Source: CAWJKP01 sp963843465 (GTDB lineage Bacteria > Planctomycetota > Planctomycetia > Pirellulales > Thermoguttaceae). From it: a stretch of 64,000 nt of DNA. The stretch spans positions 2,356,001 to 2,420,000 of the forward strand of contig CAWJKP010000001.1 of NCBI GenBank assembly GCA_963843465.1. The letters are read 5' to 3'. Both the position numbers and the translations under genes were made by a program. Below are positions 20,019-26,524 of the stretch, piece after piece (the stretch's first letter is position 1; each line of letters opens with the position of its first letter). The notes beneath the pieces were generated by a model, which saw only the letters and a list, made by a program, of their open reading frames with translations, was not told the DNA's origin and ran no database searches.

Positions 20019-21107
20019 ATGAGGGTGGATAGACTGACACTCAAGGATTTTACGGTTTTCAGCGAGGCGAAGTTCGAATTCTCGCCCGGGCTGAACGTCC
20101 TCATCGGGGCCAACGGAACGGGGAAGTCGCATGTGCTGAAAGCGCTTTTTAGCATCACGAAATCGATGCCGGTCGCGGGGGTATTCGTCGCAGCCGCGGT
20201 CAATCCGGTTTTCGACATCCGCGAGGCACTGGGGGTGCCCATTTTGAATAAGTTAAAGAGGACGTTCCGACCGGAACCAAGTCAGTCATCCCTTGCCTCT
20301 TTGATCCGACACGGGGAACACATCGCGGATATTGCCGCCCATGGCGATTTCGGGACCACCGCAATCGCGTTCAGCGGCCATGATGCAAGTACCAGCTTTC
20401 CAGCATTCACACCGCCGAGGGGCTTTGCGGTGTTCGTCCCTGCCAGCGAGGCGCTTTCGATGTACCCTGGTTTCATCGCGGCCTACGAGCGTCGCGAGCT
20501 GTCGTTTGACGAGACCTTCCGCGACCTGTGCGTGGATTTTTCCGCAAACCCGCTCCACTCCATTGCCCCACCTGTTTTGGCGGATCTGGTTGCCAAATTG
20601 GACGATGCGGTTGGCGGCAAGACCGTGCTTCGTGGCGACAGGTTCTACGTGTCGGTTTCGGAGGATTGGCTACTTGAAGCGCCTATGTTGGCGGAAGGAC
20701 TTCGGAAGCTCGCAACGGTAGCGCATCTGATTCGCAATGGCTCACTCGCCCAAGGGGGCGTGCTTTTCTGGGACGAGCCGGAAACCAACCTGAATCCAAG
20801 GCTCATTTCCAAGATAGCACACTCGCTTTTGGCGCTAGCCGCTGCGGGCATCCAAGTCTTCGTCGCCACGCATGATTACCTCCTGACAAACGAGCTTTCG
20901 TTGGTGGCCGAGTATGGGACTCCGGAAGCGACGGCTGCCAAGCCGCAGTTCTTTTGCTTGTCCCAACCGGGCCCGCGCGAGCCAGTCCAGGTCGAGTGCG
21001 GCGACACGATTGCCGACCTTCACACGAACCCGATCTTGGAGGAATTCGCCGCTCATTACGACAGAGAACAGAGGCTGTTCGCCGAGAGGCAGCCATCGGA
21101 GGAGTAG
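20019..21107 (+). CDS. AAA_15/AAA_21-type ATPase (SMC/OLD-like ABC ATPase), possible defence component
   Basis: The compact 362-residue protein starts with MRVDRLTLKDFTVFSEAKFE, typical of AAA_15/OLD-like ATPases. Walker A is GANGTGKS (30-37) and the Walker B region is VLFWDEPETNLNP, followed by the switch-His strand FVATHDYLL. There is no coiled-coil arm or TOPRIM extension of the OLD kind, so any nuclease activity would have to be supplied in trans. The ATG follows GTGGAG. It ends three bases before the next gene, which has a PD-(D/E)XK-like core, so the two are almost certainly one operon. ATPase plus nuclease pairs of this layout are often anti-phage, but this exact pair is not one I recognise. 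Confidence 0.85.
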   Translation: MRVDRLTLKDFTVFSEAKFEFSPGLNVLIGANGTGKSHVLKALFSITKSMPVAGVFVAAAVNPVFDIREALGVPILNKLKRTFRPEPSQSSLASLIRHGEHIADIAAHGDFGTTAIAFSGHDASTSFPAFTPPRGFAVFVPASEALSMYPGFIAAYERRELSFDETFRDLCVDFSANPLHSIAPPVLADLVAKLDDAVGGKTVLRGDRFYVSVSEDWLLEAPMLAEGLRKLATVAHLIRNGSLAQGGVLFWDEPETNLNPRLISKIAHSLLALAAAGIQVFVATHDYLLTNELSLVAEYGTPEATAAKPQFFCLSQPGPREPVQVECGDTIADLHTNPILEEFAAHYDREQRLFAERQPSEE

Positions 21108-21110
21108 CGC

Positions 21111-21698
21111 ATGCCCCAGACGTTCGTGGAAGAGAACTTGCGGTTCACGTTCGATGACGCCTGGAGCGTAATCAAGCTCGACGAGGACCCTTTCTTTGTG
21201 AATCGGCTCAGGCCCGTGCAGCTTACTCGCGCCGTAGATTTCCTTGGGCTGCATCGGCAATCTGCTTTGTACTTCATTGAAGTCAAGGACTATCGAGGGT
21301 CGGCTATCGAGCTGAAGAATCAAGAGAAGATGTGCATGGGGGACACGCTGTATCATCAAGTTGCTCGCAAGTCTAAAGATAGCGTGGTATGCATTGCTGG
21401 CGCCGCAAGACTCTTGACGGATGCTTTCTGGTCGCACTGTGCCGATGTTCTCCGGAAACCGCAGTCCATCGTCAAGGTAGTCCTCTGGCTGGAATTCGAC
21501 TTAGGGCGACGAGGGCATGGGCGAGACTCCACGTGGGTTGAGCAGGAAACGAGGATGCTTGCAACGACAAAAGCTAAGTCGCTCAAGGCCGCCCTAACCT
21601 GGCTCACGAAAGAGGTGCTCGTCACCAACCAGACTCTCGCCGCAAGGGAGTTGCCCGGCGTGACGGTTGAAAATGTCGCACGGGCAGGACACCGATGA
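21111..21698 (+). CDS. Small PD-(D/E)XK-like nuclease partner of the ATPase (putative)
   Basis: The 195-residue protein has no family I can name. Residues 40-63 read RAVDFLGLHRQSALYFIEVK followed by DYRG: an Asp at the end of one strand (D43) and E57-V-K59 in the next, the core of PD-(D/E)XK nucleases. The next helix (MGDTLYHQVARKSKDSVVCI) resembles the helix that follows this core. The rest is alpha/beta with no other motif. It lies three bases after the ATPase and its TGA overlaps the ATG of a truncated third reading frame. Activity is inferred from the motif only. Confidence 0.6.
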   Translation: MPQTFVEENLRFTFDDAWSVIKLDEDPFFVNRLRPVQLTRAVDFLGLHRQSALYFIEVKDYRGSAIELKNQEKMCMGDTLYHQVARKSKDSVVCIAGAARLLTDAFWSHCADVLRKPQSIVKVVLWLEFDLGRRGHGRDSTWVEQETRMLATTKAKSLKAALTWLTKEVLVTNQTLAARELPGVTVENVARAGHR

Positions 21699-21766
21699 GT
21701 AGCGACTATAGCGTCAGCCAACTGATCATCAACTCGCCCTACCGGGAGCCTGGGGGGAGGCACTGA
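21695..21766 (+). pseudogene. Truncated start of a type III restriction-like gene (putative)
   Basis: ATGA overlap with the preceding gene starts a 23-codon frame MSSDYSVSQLIINSPYREPG then GRH and a stop. The pattern LIINSPYxEPxRH resembles the N-terminus of BPTD_3080-type (type III restriction subunit-like) proteins, as I remember them. Just downstream, another frame (21760-21798) reads ALTNALRLGAAG and stops, which may be the 3' end left after a deletion. This suggests the ATPase/nuclease operon once had a third, large gene. Confidence 0.4.
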
Positions 21767-21845
21767 CGAACGCGCTGAGGTTGGGCGCCGCGGGCTGAGA
21801 ACTACGTCTGACCACTGATTACTCACCACTAACCACTATTACTCG

Positions 21846-22754
21846 ATGTCTGCCAACGCCGCCCTTGTGGATCAATTGCGATGGAAGAAGTTTCCCTTGC
21901 TCAATGAGGGGTTCGTCTGCCTGGTGGACGCGATGGGCGACGACCAGGCGATCGTCCAGGCAGCCCGGGTCAGTTATGGAGAGGGAACCCGGCGGGTCTC
22001 CGACGACCGGAGCTTGATCCGCTACTTGATGCGGCACCAGCATACCACGCCGTTCGAGATGGCCGAGGTGAAGCTCCTGGTGCGGGTGCCGATGGACTGC
22101 TGGCGGCAGTGGATCCGCCACCGGACGGCATCGGTCAACGAGTACAGCACCCGCTATTCGGTGGCCATCGAGGCTGCCCAAATCACCCCGCCGGACGCAT
22201 GGCGGCTCCAGTCGGGGTCCAACCGGCAAGGCAGCGAGGGGTTCCTGGACGCCGCCACCGGGGCCGAGTTGTCGGCCGAGGAGCGCCGGCTGCAATCCGA
22301 GGCCCGGCGAGTCTACCAGCGGCGGTTGGAGTTGGGCGTCGCGCGGGAGCAAGCACGCAAGGATCTGCCGCTGGCCACGTTCACCGAGGCCTACTGGAAG
22401 ATCGACTTGCACAACCTGCTGCACTTTCTCCAGCTACGGATGGACCCTCACGCCCAGTGGGAGATCGCGCAGTACGCCACCACGATCGGCCATGAGATCG
22501 TGCGGCCGTTGTTCCCCCTGGTCTGGGAGGCATTCATCGACTATCGTGTGGAGTCGCTCACGCTGGGCCGGCTGGAGCAAGGGGTGGTGGCCCGGTTGGC
22601 CGCGTGCGGGCGATTTCCCGCCGGGGAGGCCGACTTTCTCGCCGCCCAGGACGCCAGTTGGGAAAAATTGGCCCGCTGCCGCGAGCGCGACGAGTGCCGG
22701 GCGAAGCTCGTGCGGCTGGGGCTCTTGCGCGATGAAGGGACTGTAGGACAGTAA
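21846..22754 (+). CDS. thyX: FAD-dependent thymidylate synthase
   Basis: It makes dTMP from dUMP using FAD, NADPH and methylene-tetrahydrofolate. The signature RHRxxSxNExSxRYS is present as RHRTASVNEYSTRYS. Upstream is HQHTTPFEMAEV and downstream LRMDPHAQWEIAQYA, both family hallmarks. Length 302 residues, at the upper end of the family, with about 40 extra residues at the C-terminus. Upstream lies a short run of ACCACTAACCACTA-type repeats rather than a clear promoter. Confidence 0.96.
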   Translation: MSANAALVDQLRWKKFPLLNEGFVCLVDAMGDDQAIVQAARVSYGEGTRRVSDDRSLIRYLMRHQHTTPFEMAEVKLLVRVPMDCWRQWIRHRTASVNEYSTRYSVAIEAAQITPPDAWRLQSGSNRQGSEGFLDAATGAELSAEERRLQSEARRVYQRRLELGVAREQARKDLPLATFTEAYWKIDLHNLLHFLQLRMDPHAQWEIAQYATTIGHEIVRPLFPLVWEAFIDYRVESLTLGRLEQGVVARLAACGRFPAGEADFLAAQDASWEKLARCRERDECRAKLVRLGLLRDEGTVGQ

Positions 22755-22911
22755 TTCAGACGGTGAACAAGCCACGAAGACACCAAGATAATCACGAAAC
22801 CCCGAAAGAAGCGAAAGCCCGAAGAACCGGAGGGAGTTGGGGGGACGATCCAATCGCAGCCTGCCGACTACTAACCACTAGCCACTAGCCACTAACCACT
22901 AGCGTGAAACC

Positions 22912-23304
22912 ATGCCCGACGATCCTAAAGCCGACGAATTGCTGGAGATCAATCAACGCCTGCTGGACAGCATCGCGGAGGCCGACTGGGAGACCTACTC
23001 CACGTTGTGCGATCCTTCCCTGAGTTGCTTCGAGCCGGAGACCCGAGGGCACCTGGTCGAGGGGATGGAATTCCACCGTTTCTATTTCGACTTGGGAGCC
23101 GCCGCGGGACCGCAGAACACGACGATGTGCTCGCCGCAGGTGCGGTTCGCCGGCGATGCGGCGATCGTCAGCTACGTGCGGCTAAGCCAGCGGTTGGACG
23201 CCGAGGGCAAGCCGGCAACGGCCCGCTGCGAGGAGACCCGCATCTGGCAGCGGAGCGAAAGCGGCTGGCGGCACGTCCATTTCCATCGCTCGGCGGCCCC
23301 TTGA
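22912..23304 (+). CDS. CaMKII association-domain-like (SnoaL/NTF2 superfamily) protein
   Basis: The 130-residue protein matches the small cystatin/NTF2-like fold family related to the calcium/calmodulin kinase II association domain: LLEINQRLLDSIAEADWETY, LSCFEPETRGHLVEGMEFHR, a central strand VRFAGDAAIVSYVRL, and a terminal WRHVHFHRS. In bacteria these act as oligomerising or ligand-binding modules; no catalytic role is evident. It follows a tract of CACTAGCCACTAACC repeats and lies just upstream of the IS66 insertion. Confidence 0.75.
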   Translation: MPDDPKADELLEINQRLLDSIAEADWETYSTLCDPSLSCFEPETRGHLVEGMEFHRFYFDLGAAAGPQNTTMCSPQVRFAGDAAIVSYVRLSQRLDAEGKPATARCEETRIWQRSESGWRHVHFHRSAAP

Positions 23305-23332
23305 GCGAAACTCGTACTCGTCACGCTCCGCG

Positions 23333-24844
23333 GTAACCGTTCACGGCCCGGAGGCCGTTCTTTCGTAAATTGATCTGGACACAGGAGGGGTTTTCGGGGA
23401 CGACATACGTCATGCCGTCCAACGAAGCAAGGCCACTGACGATTCCACCAGAACTCGATGCCGAGATGACCCCGGCAGTCCGTGCCTTTGTCGGGTTGCT
23501 GCTGGACCGGATTGCGAAACTGGAAGCCCGGGTGGAAGAACTCGAACGTGGCCGGAAAACGCCGCAGAACTCCTCGTTGCCGCCCAGCACAGTGCATCCC
23601 CATGCCAAACCCGTCTCGACGAAACGCAAGTCGAAGAAGAAACGCGGCGGGCAGCCGGGGCACAAGAAACATGAGCGGCCGTTGATCCCCGCCGAGGAGT
23701 GCGACGAGGTGAAGCCTCTGAAGCCGACCGAATGCCGACGCTGCGGCGAAAAGCTCTCCGGCAGCGATCCCGAGCCGCTGCGGCACCAGGTGTGGGAATT
23801 GCCGGAGATCAAGGCCCACGTGACCGAGTACCAGCGGCATCGGCTGGCGTGTCCCTCGTGCGGAGAAACAACCTGTGCGGAACTGCCTCGCGGCGTGCCT
23901 CTGGGGCAGACAGGACCGCGATTGATGGCCTTCACCGCGCTGTTGATGGCCTACTATCGCCAAAGCAAGCGGCGCACGGCCGAGTTCCTCACGACGCTCT
24001 TGGGCCAGCCCTGCTGTCCGGCGCTGACTGTGAAGATCGAGAACCAGGTGACGGCGGCCGTGCGGCCGTCGTATGAGGCGCTGGCGGCTCAACTGCCCGC
24101 CCAAGAGCAGTTGAACATCGACGAAACGGGGACCAAGCAGGAAAACGACAAGGCGTGGCTGTGGACCTTCGTCGCCGGCATGTTCACCGTGTTTGCCGTG
24201 CGTGCCACGCGCGAGGCCACGGCATTGACCACCTTCCTGGGTGCGTCGTTCCACGGCATCGTCACCTGCGATCGGGCCAAAATGTACTGGCACCTGGGCC
24301 GTTTGCAATGGTGCTGGGCCCACCTGAAACGCGATTTCCAAGCGATGATCGACAGCGGCGACCCTCGGGCGAAGCACCTGGGCTTCCGCTTGCGGCACGC
24401 AGCGTGCGAATTGTTCGAGCACTGGGCCGACTACCGCCAGGGCAGAATTTCGAGGGCGGCCTTGCTGCGTCGGATGGCCCCCGTCCGCCGCAACGTGGAG
24501 CGTTTGCTGCTGCGTGGCACCCAATGCGGTCACGCCGACACGCGCGGCACGTGCCGGGAATTGTACGAACATCGCTCCTGGCTGTGGATGTTCCTGCGTC
24601 ACGAAGGGCTGGAACCGACAAACAATGCGGGCGAGCGGTCGTTGCGTCATGCGGTGATTTGGCGAAAGCTTTCCTTCGGGACCCAAAGCGCCAACGGCAG
24701 CCGCTTCGTCGAGACGATGCTGACGGTAGTAGAAACCTGCCGCCAGCAGCGCCGCAACGCCTTCGCTTTCCTGGCTCACGCCGTCGAAGCTCATCTTGCC
24801 CACCAACCTGCCCCTTCATTGCTCCCCGGGGCGTGAACGGTTAC
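23333..24844 (+). mobile_element. IS66-family insertion sequence (single-ORF type)
   Basis: The 1512-bp element has terminal inverted repeats GTAACCGTTCACGGCCCG (left) and, read inward, GTAACCGTTCACGCCCCG (right), 17 of 18 matching. It is flanked by CGCTCCGCG on both sides (23324-23332 and 24845-24853), a 9-bp target duplication; 8 bp is more usual for IS66. It carries only the large transposase, without tnpA or tnpB, like the ISBst12 subgroup. The transposase stop TGA lies inside the right inverted repeat. Intact ends and duplication suggest recent insertion. Confidence 0.92.
23412..24836 (+). CDS. IS66-family transposase
   Basis: DDE transposase of the element around it. Order: N-terminal helical zipper (LLLDRIAKLEARVEELERG), basic linker with GGQPGHKKHERP, zinc-finger Cys pairs (CRRCGEKL, CPSCGETTC), then the catalytic core with D in NIDETG, D in VTCDRAKMY and E in NNAGERSLRH. 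The C-terminus is a typical IS66 tail. The ATG at 23412 is used; a TTG at 23370 would add 14 residues. No frameshift or stop is seen, so it may be active. Confidence 0.93.
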   Translation: MPSNEARPLTIPPELDAEMTPAVRAFVGLLLDRIAKLEARVEELERGRKTPQNSSLPPSTVHPHAKPVSTKRKSKKKRGGQPGHKKHERPLIPAEECDEVKPLKPTECRRCGEKLSGSDPEPLRHQVWELPEIKAHVTEYQRHRLACPSCGETTCAELPRGVPLGQTGPRLMAFTALLMAYYRQSKRRTAEFLTTLLGQPCCPALTVKIENQVTAAVRPSYEALAAQLPAQEQLNIDETGTKQENDKAWLWTFVAGMFTVFAVRATREATALTTFLGASFHGIVTCDRAKMYWHLGRLQWCWAHLKRDFQAMIDSGDPRAKHLGFRLRHAACELFEHWADYRQGRISRAALLRRMAPVRRNVERLLLRGTQCGHADTRGTCRELYEHRSWLWMFLRHEGLEPTNNAGERSLRHAVIWRKLSFGTQSANGSRFVETMLTVVETCRQQRRNAFAFLAHAVEAHLAHQPAPSLLPGA

Positions 24845-24887
24845 CGCTCCGCGTGACGCACGGCCTCACGCGGAGCGTGAGGAGTAC
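24845..24887. repeat. Right part of the palindrome split by the IS66 element
   Basis: Joining 23314-23332 to the sequence after the duplication rebuilds a palindrome: an arm GTACTCGTCACGCTCCGCGT and its near-inverse GCGGAGCGTGAGGAGTAC. A relative is embedded in the giant gene at 57875-57927. Confidence 0.8.
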
Positions 24888-24911
24888 GCAGGCAAAACCT
24901 GCCCCCCTGGT

Positions 24912-24940
24912 TTGACGAGGGGGCCGCGATCTGCTACCTT
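24912..24940 (+). promoter_or_regulatory. Possible sigma-70-type promoter for the EF-hand lipoprotein
   Basis: TTGACG (24912) and TACCTT (24935) are separated by 17 bp, about 80 bp before the start codon at 25020. The -10 match is weak. Confidence 0.3.
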
Positions 24941-25019
24941 CCTTAGTAGGGAAAGGTGCCTCTCCCCTTTTCCCCACGCGGTCACAGTCCACGGTCTCTT
25001 CGCAAAAGGTGCTCCTGCA

Positions 25020-25655
25020 ATGAACCGTCGTTTGACAATCGTCGGCCTGGCGTTATGGGCGGCCTGTTCGGTATACGTCGCCGGCTGCTCGCGGGGACCG
25101 TCGCGGGTTCTGCCGCCGAAGATCAGCCCGTCGTCCGCGGCCAGCGCCGCGATGGCGAAATACGATACCGACAAGGACGGTTACCTGGAGGCCAAGGAAC
25201 TGGAGAAGGCCCCGGCGCTGCGGTCCGCGCTGAAGCAGATCGACACCAACGGCGACGGCAAGATTTCGGCCGATGAGATCGCCGCCCGGATCACCAAGTG
25301 GCAGGAGAGCAGGCTGGGCCTGACCACGCTGACGGCGAGGGTGAGTCTCGACGGCCAGCCGCTGGAGGACGCCACGGTCACCTTCGTGCCGGAGGAGTTT
25401 CTCGGCTCCGAGGTCCAAAAGGCAGTCGGCAAGACCAACAAGGGCGGCATGGCGGGGATGTCGATCGAGCATCCGCAAACGCCGGGCATGCGCGGCGTGC
25501 AGCCGGGGCTATACCGGGTGGAGATCTCCAAGGTGGTCAACGGGAAAGAGACGATACCGTCGAAATACAATACCGAGACGACGCTCGGCGTGGAGGTGGC
25601 CCAGGACTCGCCCGCGATGATCTCCGGGGCCCATTTCGAGTTGAAGAGCGAGTGA
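25020..25655 (+). CDS. EF-hand lipoprotein with transthyretin-like domain
   Basis: The 211-residue protein has a lipoprotein signal (ALWAACSVYVAGCSRG, Cys in the lipobox AGC). Two EF-hand loops follow, DTDKDGYLEAKE and DTNGDGKISADE, with the expected Asp/Glu ligands, so calcium binding is likely. The C-terminal half (ARVSLDGQPLEDATVTFVPE ... GLYRVEISK ... IPSKYNTETTLGVEV) is the carboxypeptidase-regulatory/transthyretin-like fold common in small planctomycete lipoproteins. It ends three bases before the GYF-domain gene, so they are likely cotranscribed. Confidence 0.85.
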   Translation: MNRRLTIVGLALWAACSVYVAGCSRGPSRVLPPKISPSSAASAAMAKYDTDKDGYLEAKELEKAPALRSALKQIDTNGDGKISADEIAARITKWQESRLGLTTLTARVSLDGQPLEDATVTFVPEEFLGSEVQKAVGKTNKGGMAGMSIEHPQTPGMRGVQPGLYRVEISKVVNGKETIPSKYNTETTLGVEVAQDSPAMISGAHFELKSE

Positions 25656-25658
25656 CCC

Positions 25659-26252
25659 ATGCCCAATGAATCCTGGTACGTGCTCGTCGGCGGTCGGCAG
25701 TACGGGCCATATCCGCGTGCGGCGATAGAGCAGTTCGTCGCTGAAGGCCGCCTGACGCCGCAATCCATGCTCCGGCAGGGCGAAACGGGCGGTTGGGCGC
25801 CTGCCGGCCAGTTGCTCGACTTCTCCCACGCTCCCGCTTCGGCCAGCGGGTCTGCACCCGGTGGCTTTCCGCCGGCCGGTCCGCTAGGCTATGCGTCGCC
25901 ACCGCGATCGAGGCGAAGCACGTGGGTCATGCCCGTAGTTATTGGCGGCGTTTGCCTGCTGCTGTTCGCGTTCTGCGTTATCCTGCCGATGCTATCGTTT
26001 GTCTTTCTCCCCCTGTTTTTGGAACATGACGTACACGAGCTTCCGGCGCGGGAGTCGAGGCAAAACACCAAGCGAGTTGAGGGGGAGTCGAACAAGGCGA
26101 TGAACGACTTCGAAATCAAGGGGATGAAGGAGTCCAGAATCGAGTGGAAGGAAAAAGAGGCCAAGGCCCGATCGCCGCTGGACGAACCGGCCGTCAAGCC
26201 GGACGGTGCGAAGACGCCCGTGGAAGCCGAGCCCGAGCCGCGCTCGCCGTAA
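25659..26252 (+). CDS. GYF_2 (DUF4339) domain membrane protein
   Basis: The N-terminus WYVLVGGRQYGPYPRAAIEQ ... GRLTPQSMLRQGE ... GWAPAGQL is a GYF_2 domain, a small peptide-binding module found in many bacterial membrane proteins. A Pro/Ala linker, one strong membrane helix (VMPVVIGGVCLLLFAFCVIL) and a charged Lys/Glu-rich tail follow. Length 197 residues. Topology suggests the GYF domain and tail lie on opposite sides of the membrane, but orientation is uncertain. It probably works with the EF-hand lipoprotein upstream. Confidence 0.85.
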   Translation: MPNESWYVLVGGRQYGPYPRAAIEQFVAEGRLTPQSMLRQGETGGWAPAGQLLDFSHAPASASGSAPGGFPPAGPLGYASPPRSRRSTWVMPVVIGGVCLLLFAFCVILPMLSFVFLPLFLEHDVHELPARESRQNTKRVEGESNKAMNDFEIKGMKESRIEWKEKEAKARSPLDEPAVKPDGAKTPVEAEPEPRSP

Positions 26253-26266
26253 GTCGCCGGTCAATT

Positions 26267-26402
26267 CCTTGGAGTGCGGCGACTTGTCGCCGCTTTTTTG
26301 CGGGGCCAAAGCGATCGGGAGACCTATTTCAGGTGAACTGCCGCGTAGTCTCTTGCCGGCAAATACTGCGGAAAAGCGGCGACAAGTCGCCGCACTCCAA
26401 GG
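26267..26402. repeat. Palindromic element, GCGGCGACTTGTCGCCGC family
   Basis: Perfect 31-bp inverted arms (left 26267-26297, right 26372-26402) starting CCTTGGAGTGCGGCGACTTG. A third partial arm follows at about 26405-26422. It fills the gap between the GYF gene and uvrA and could serve as a bidirectional terminator. Confidence 0.85.
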
Positions 26403-26524
26403 ACACGTCGCCGCACTCCAAGGGTTGTCCGCTTGCCTAGGGACTGGGGGCGGTTGCCCGCATCCGCCCCCTCGGCTAAGCTGGATAGTTTGGCAACCTC
26501 TCAAACTCCTCGCTTGGGAAGCCG

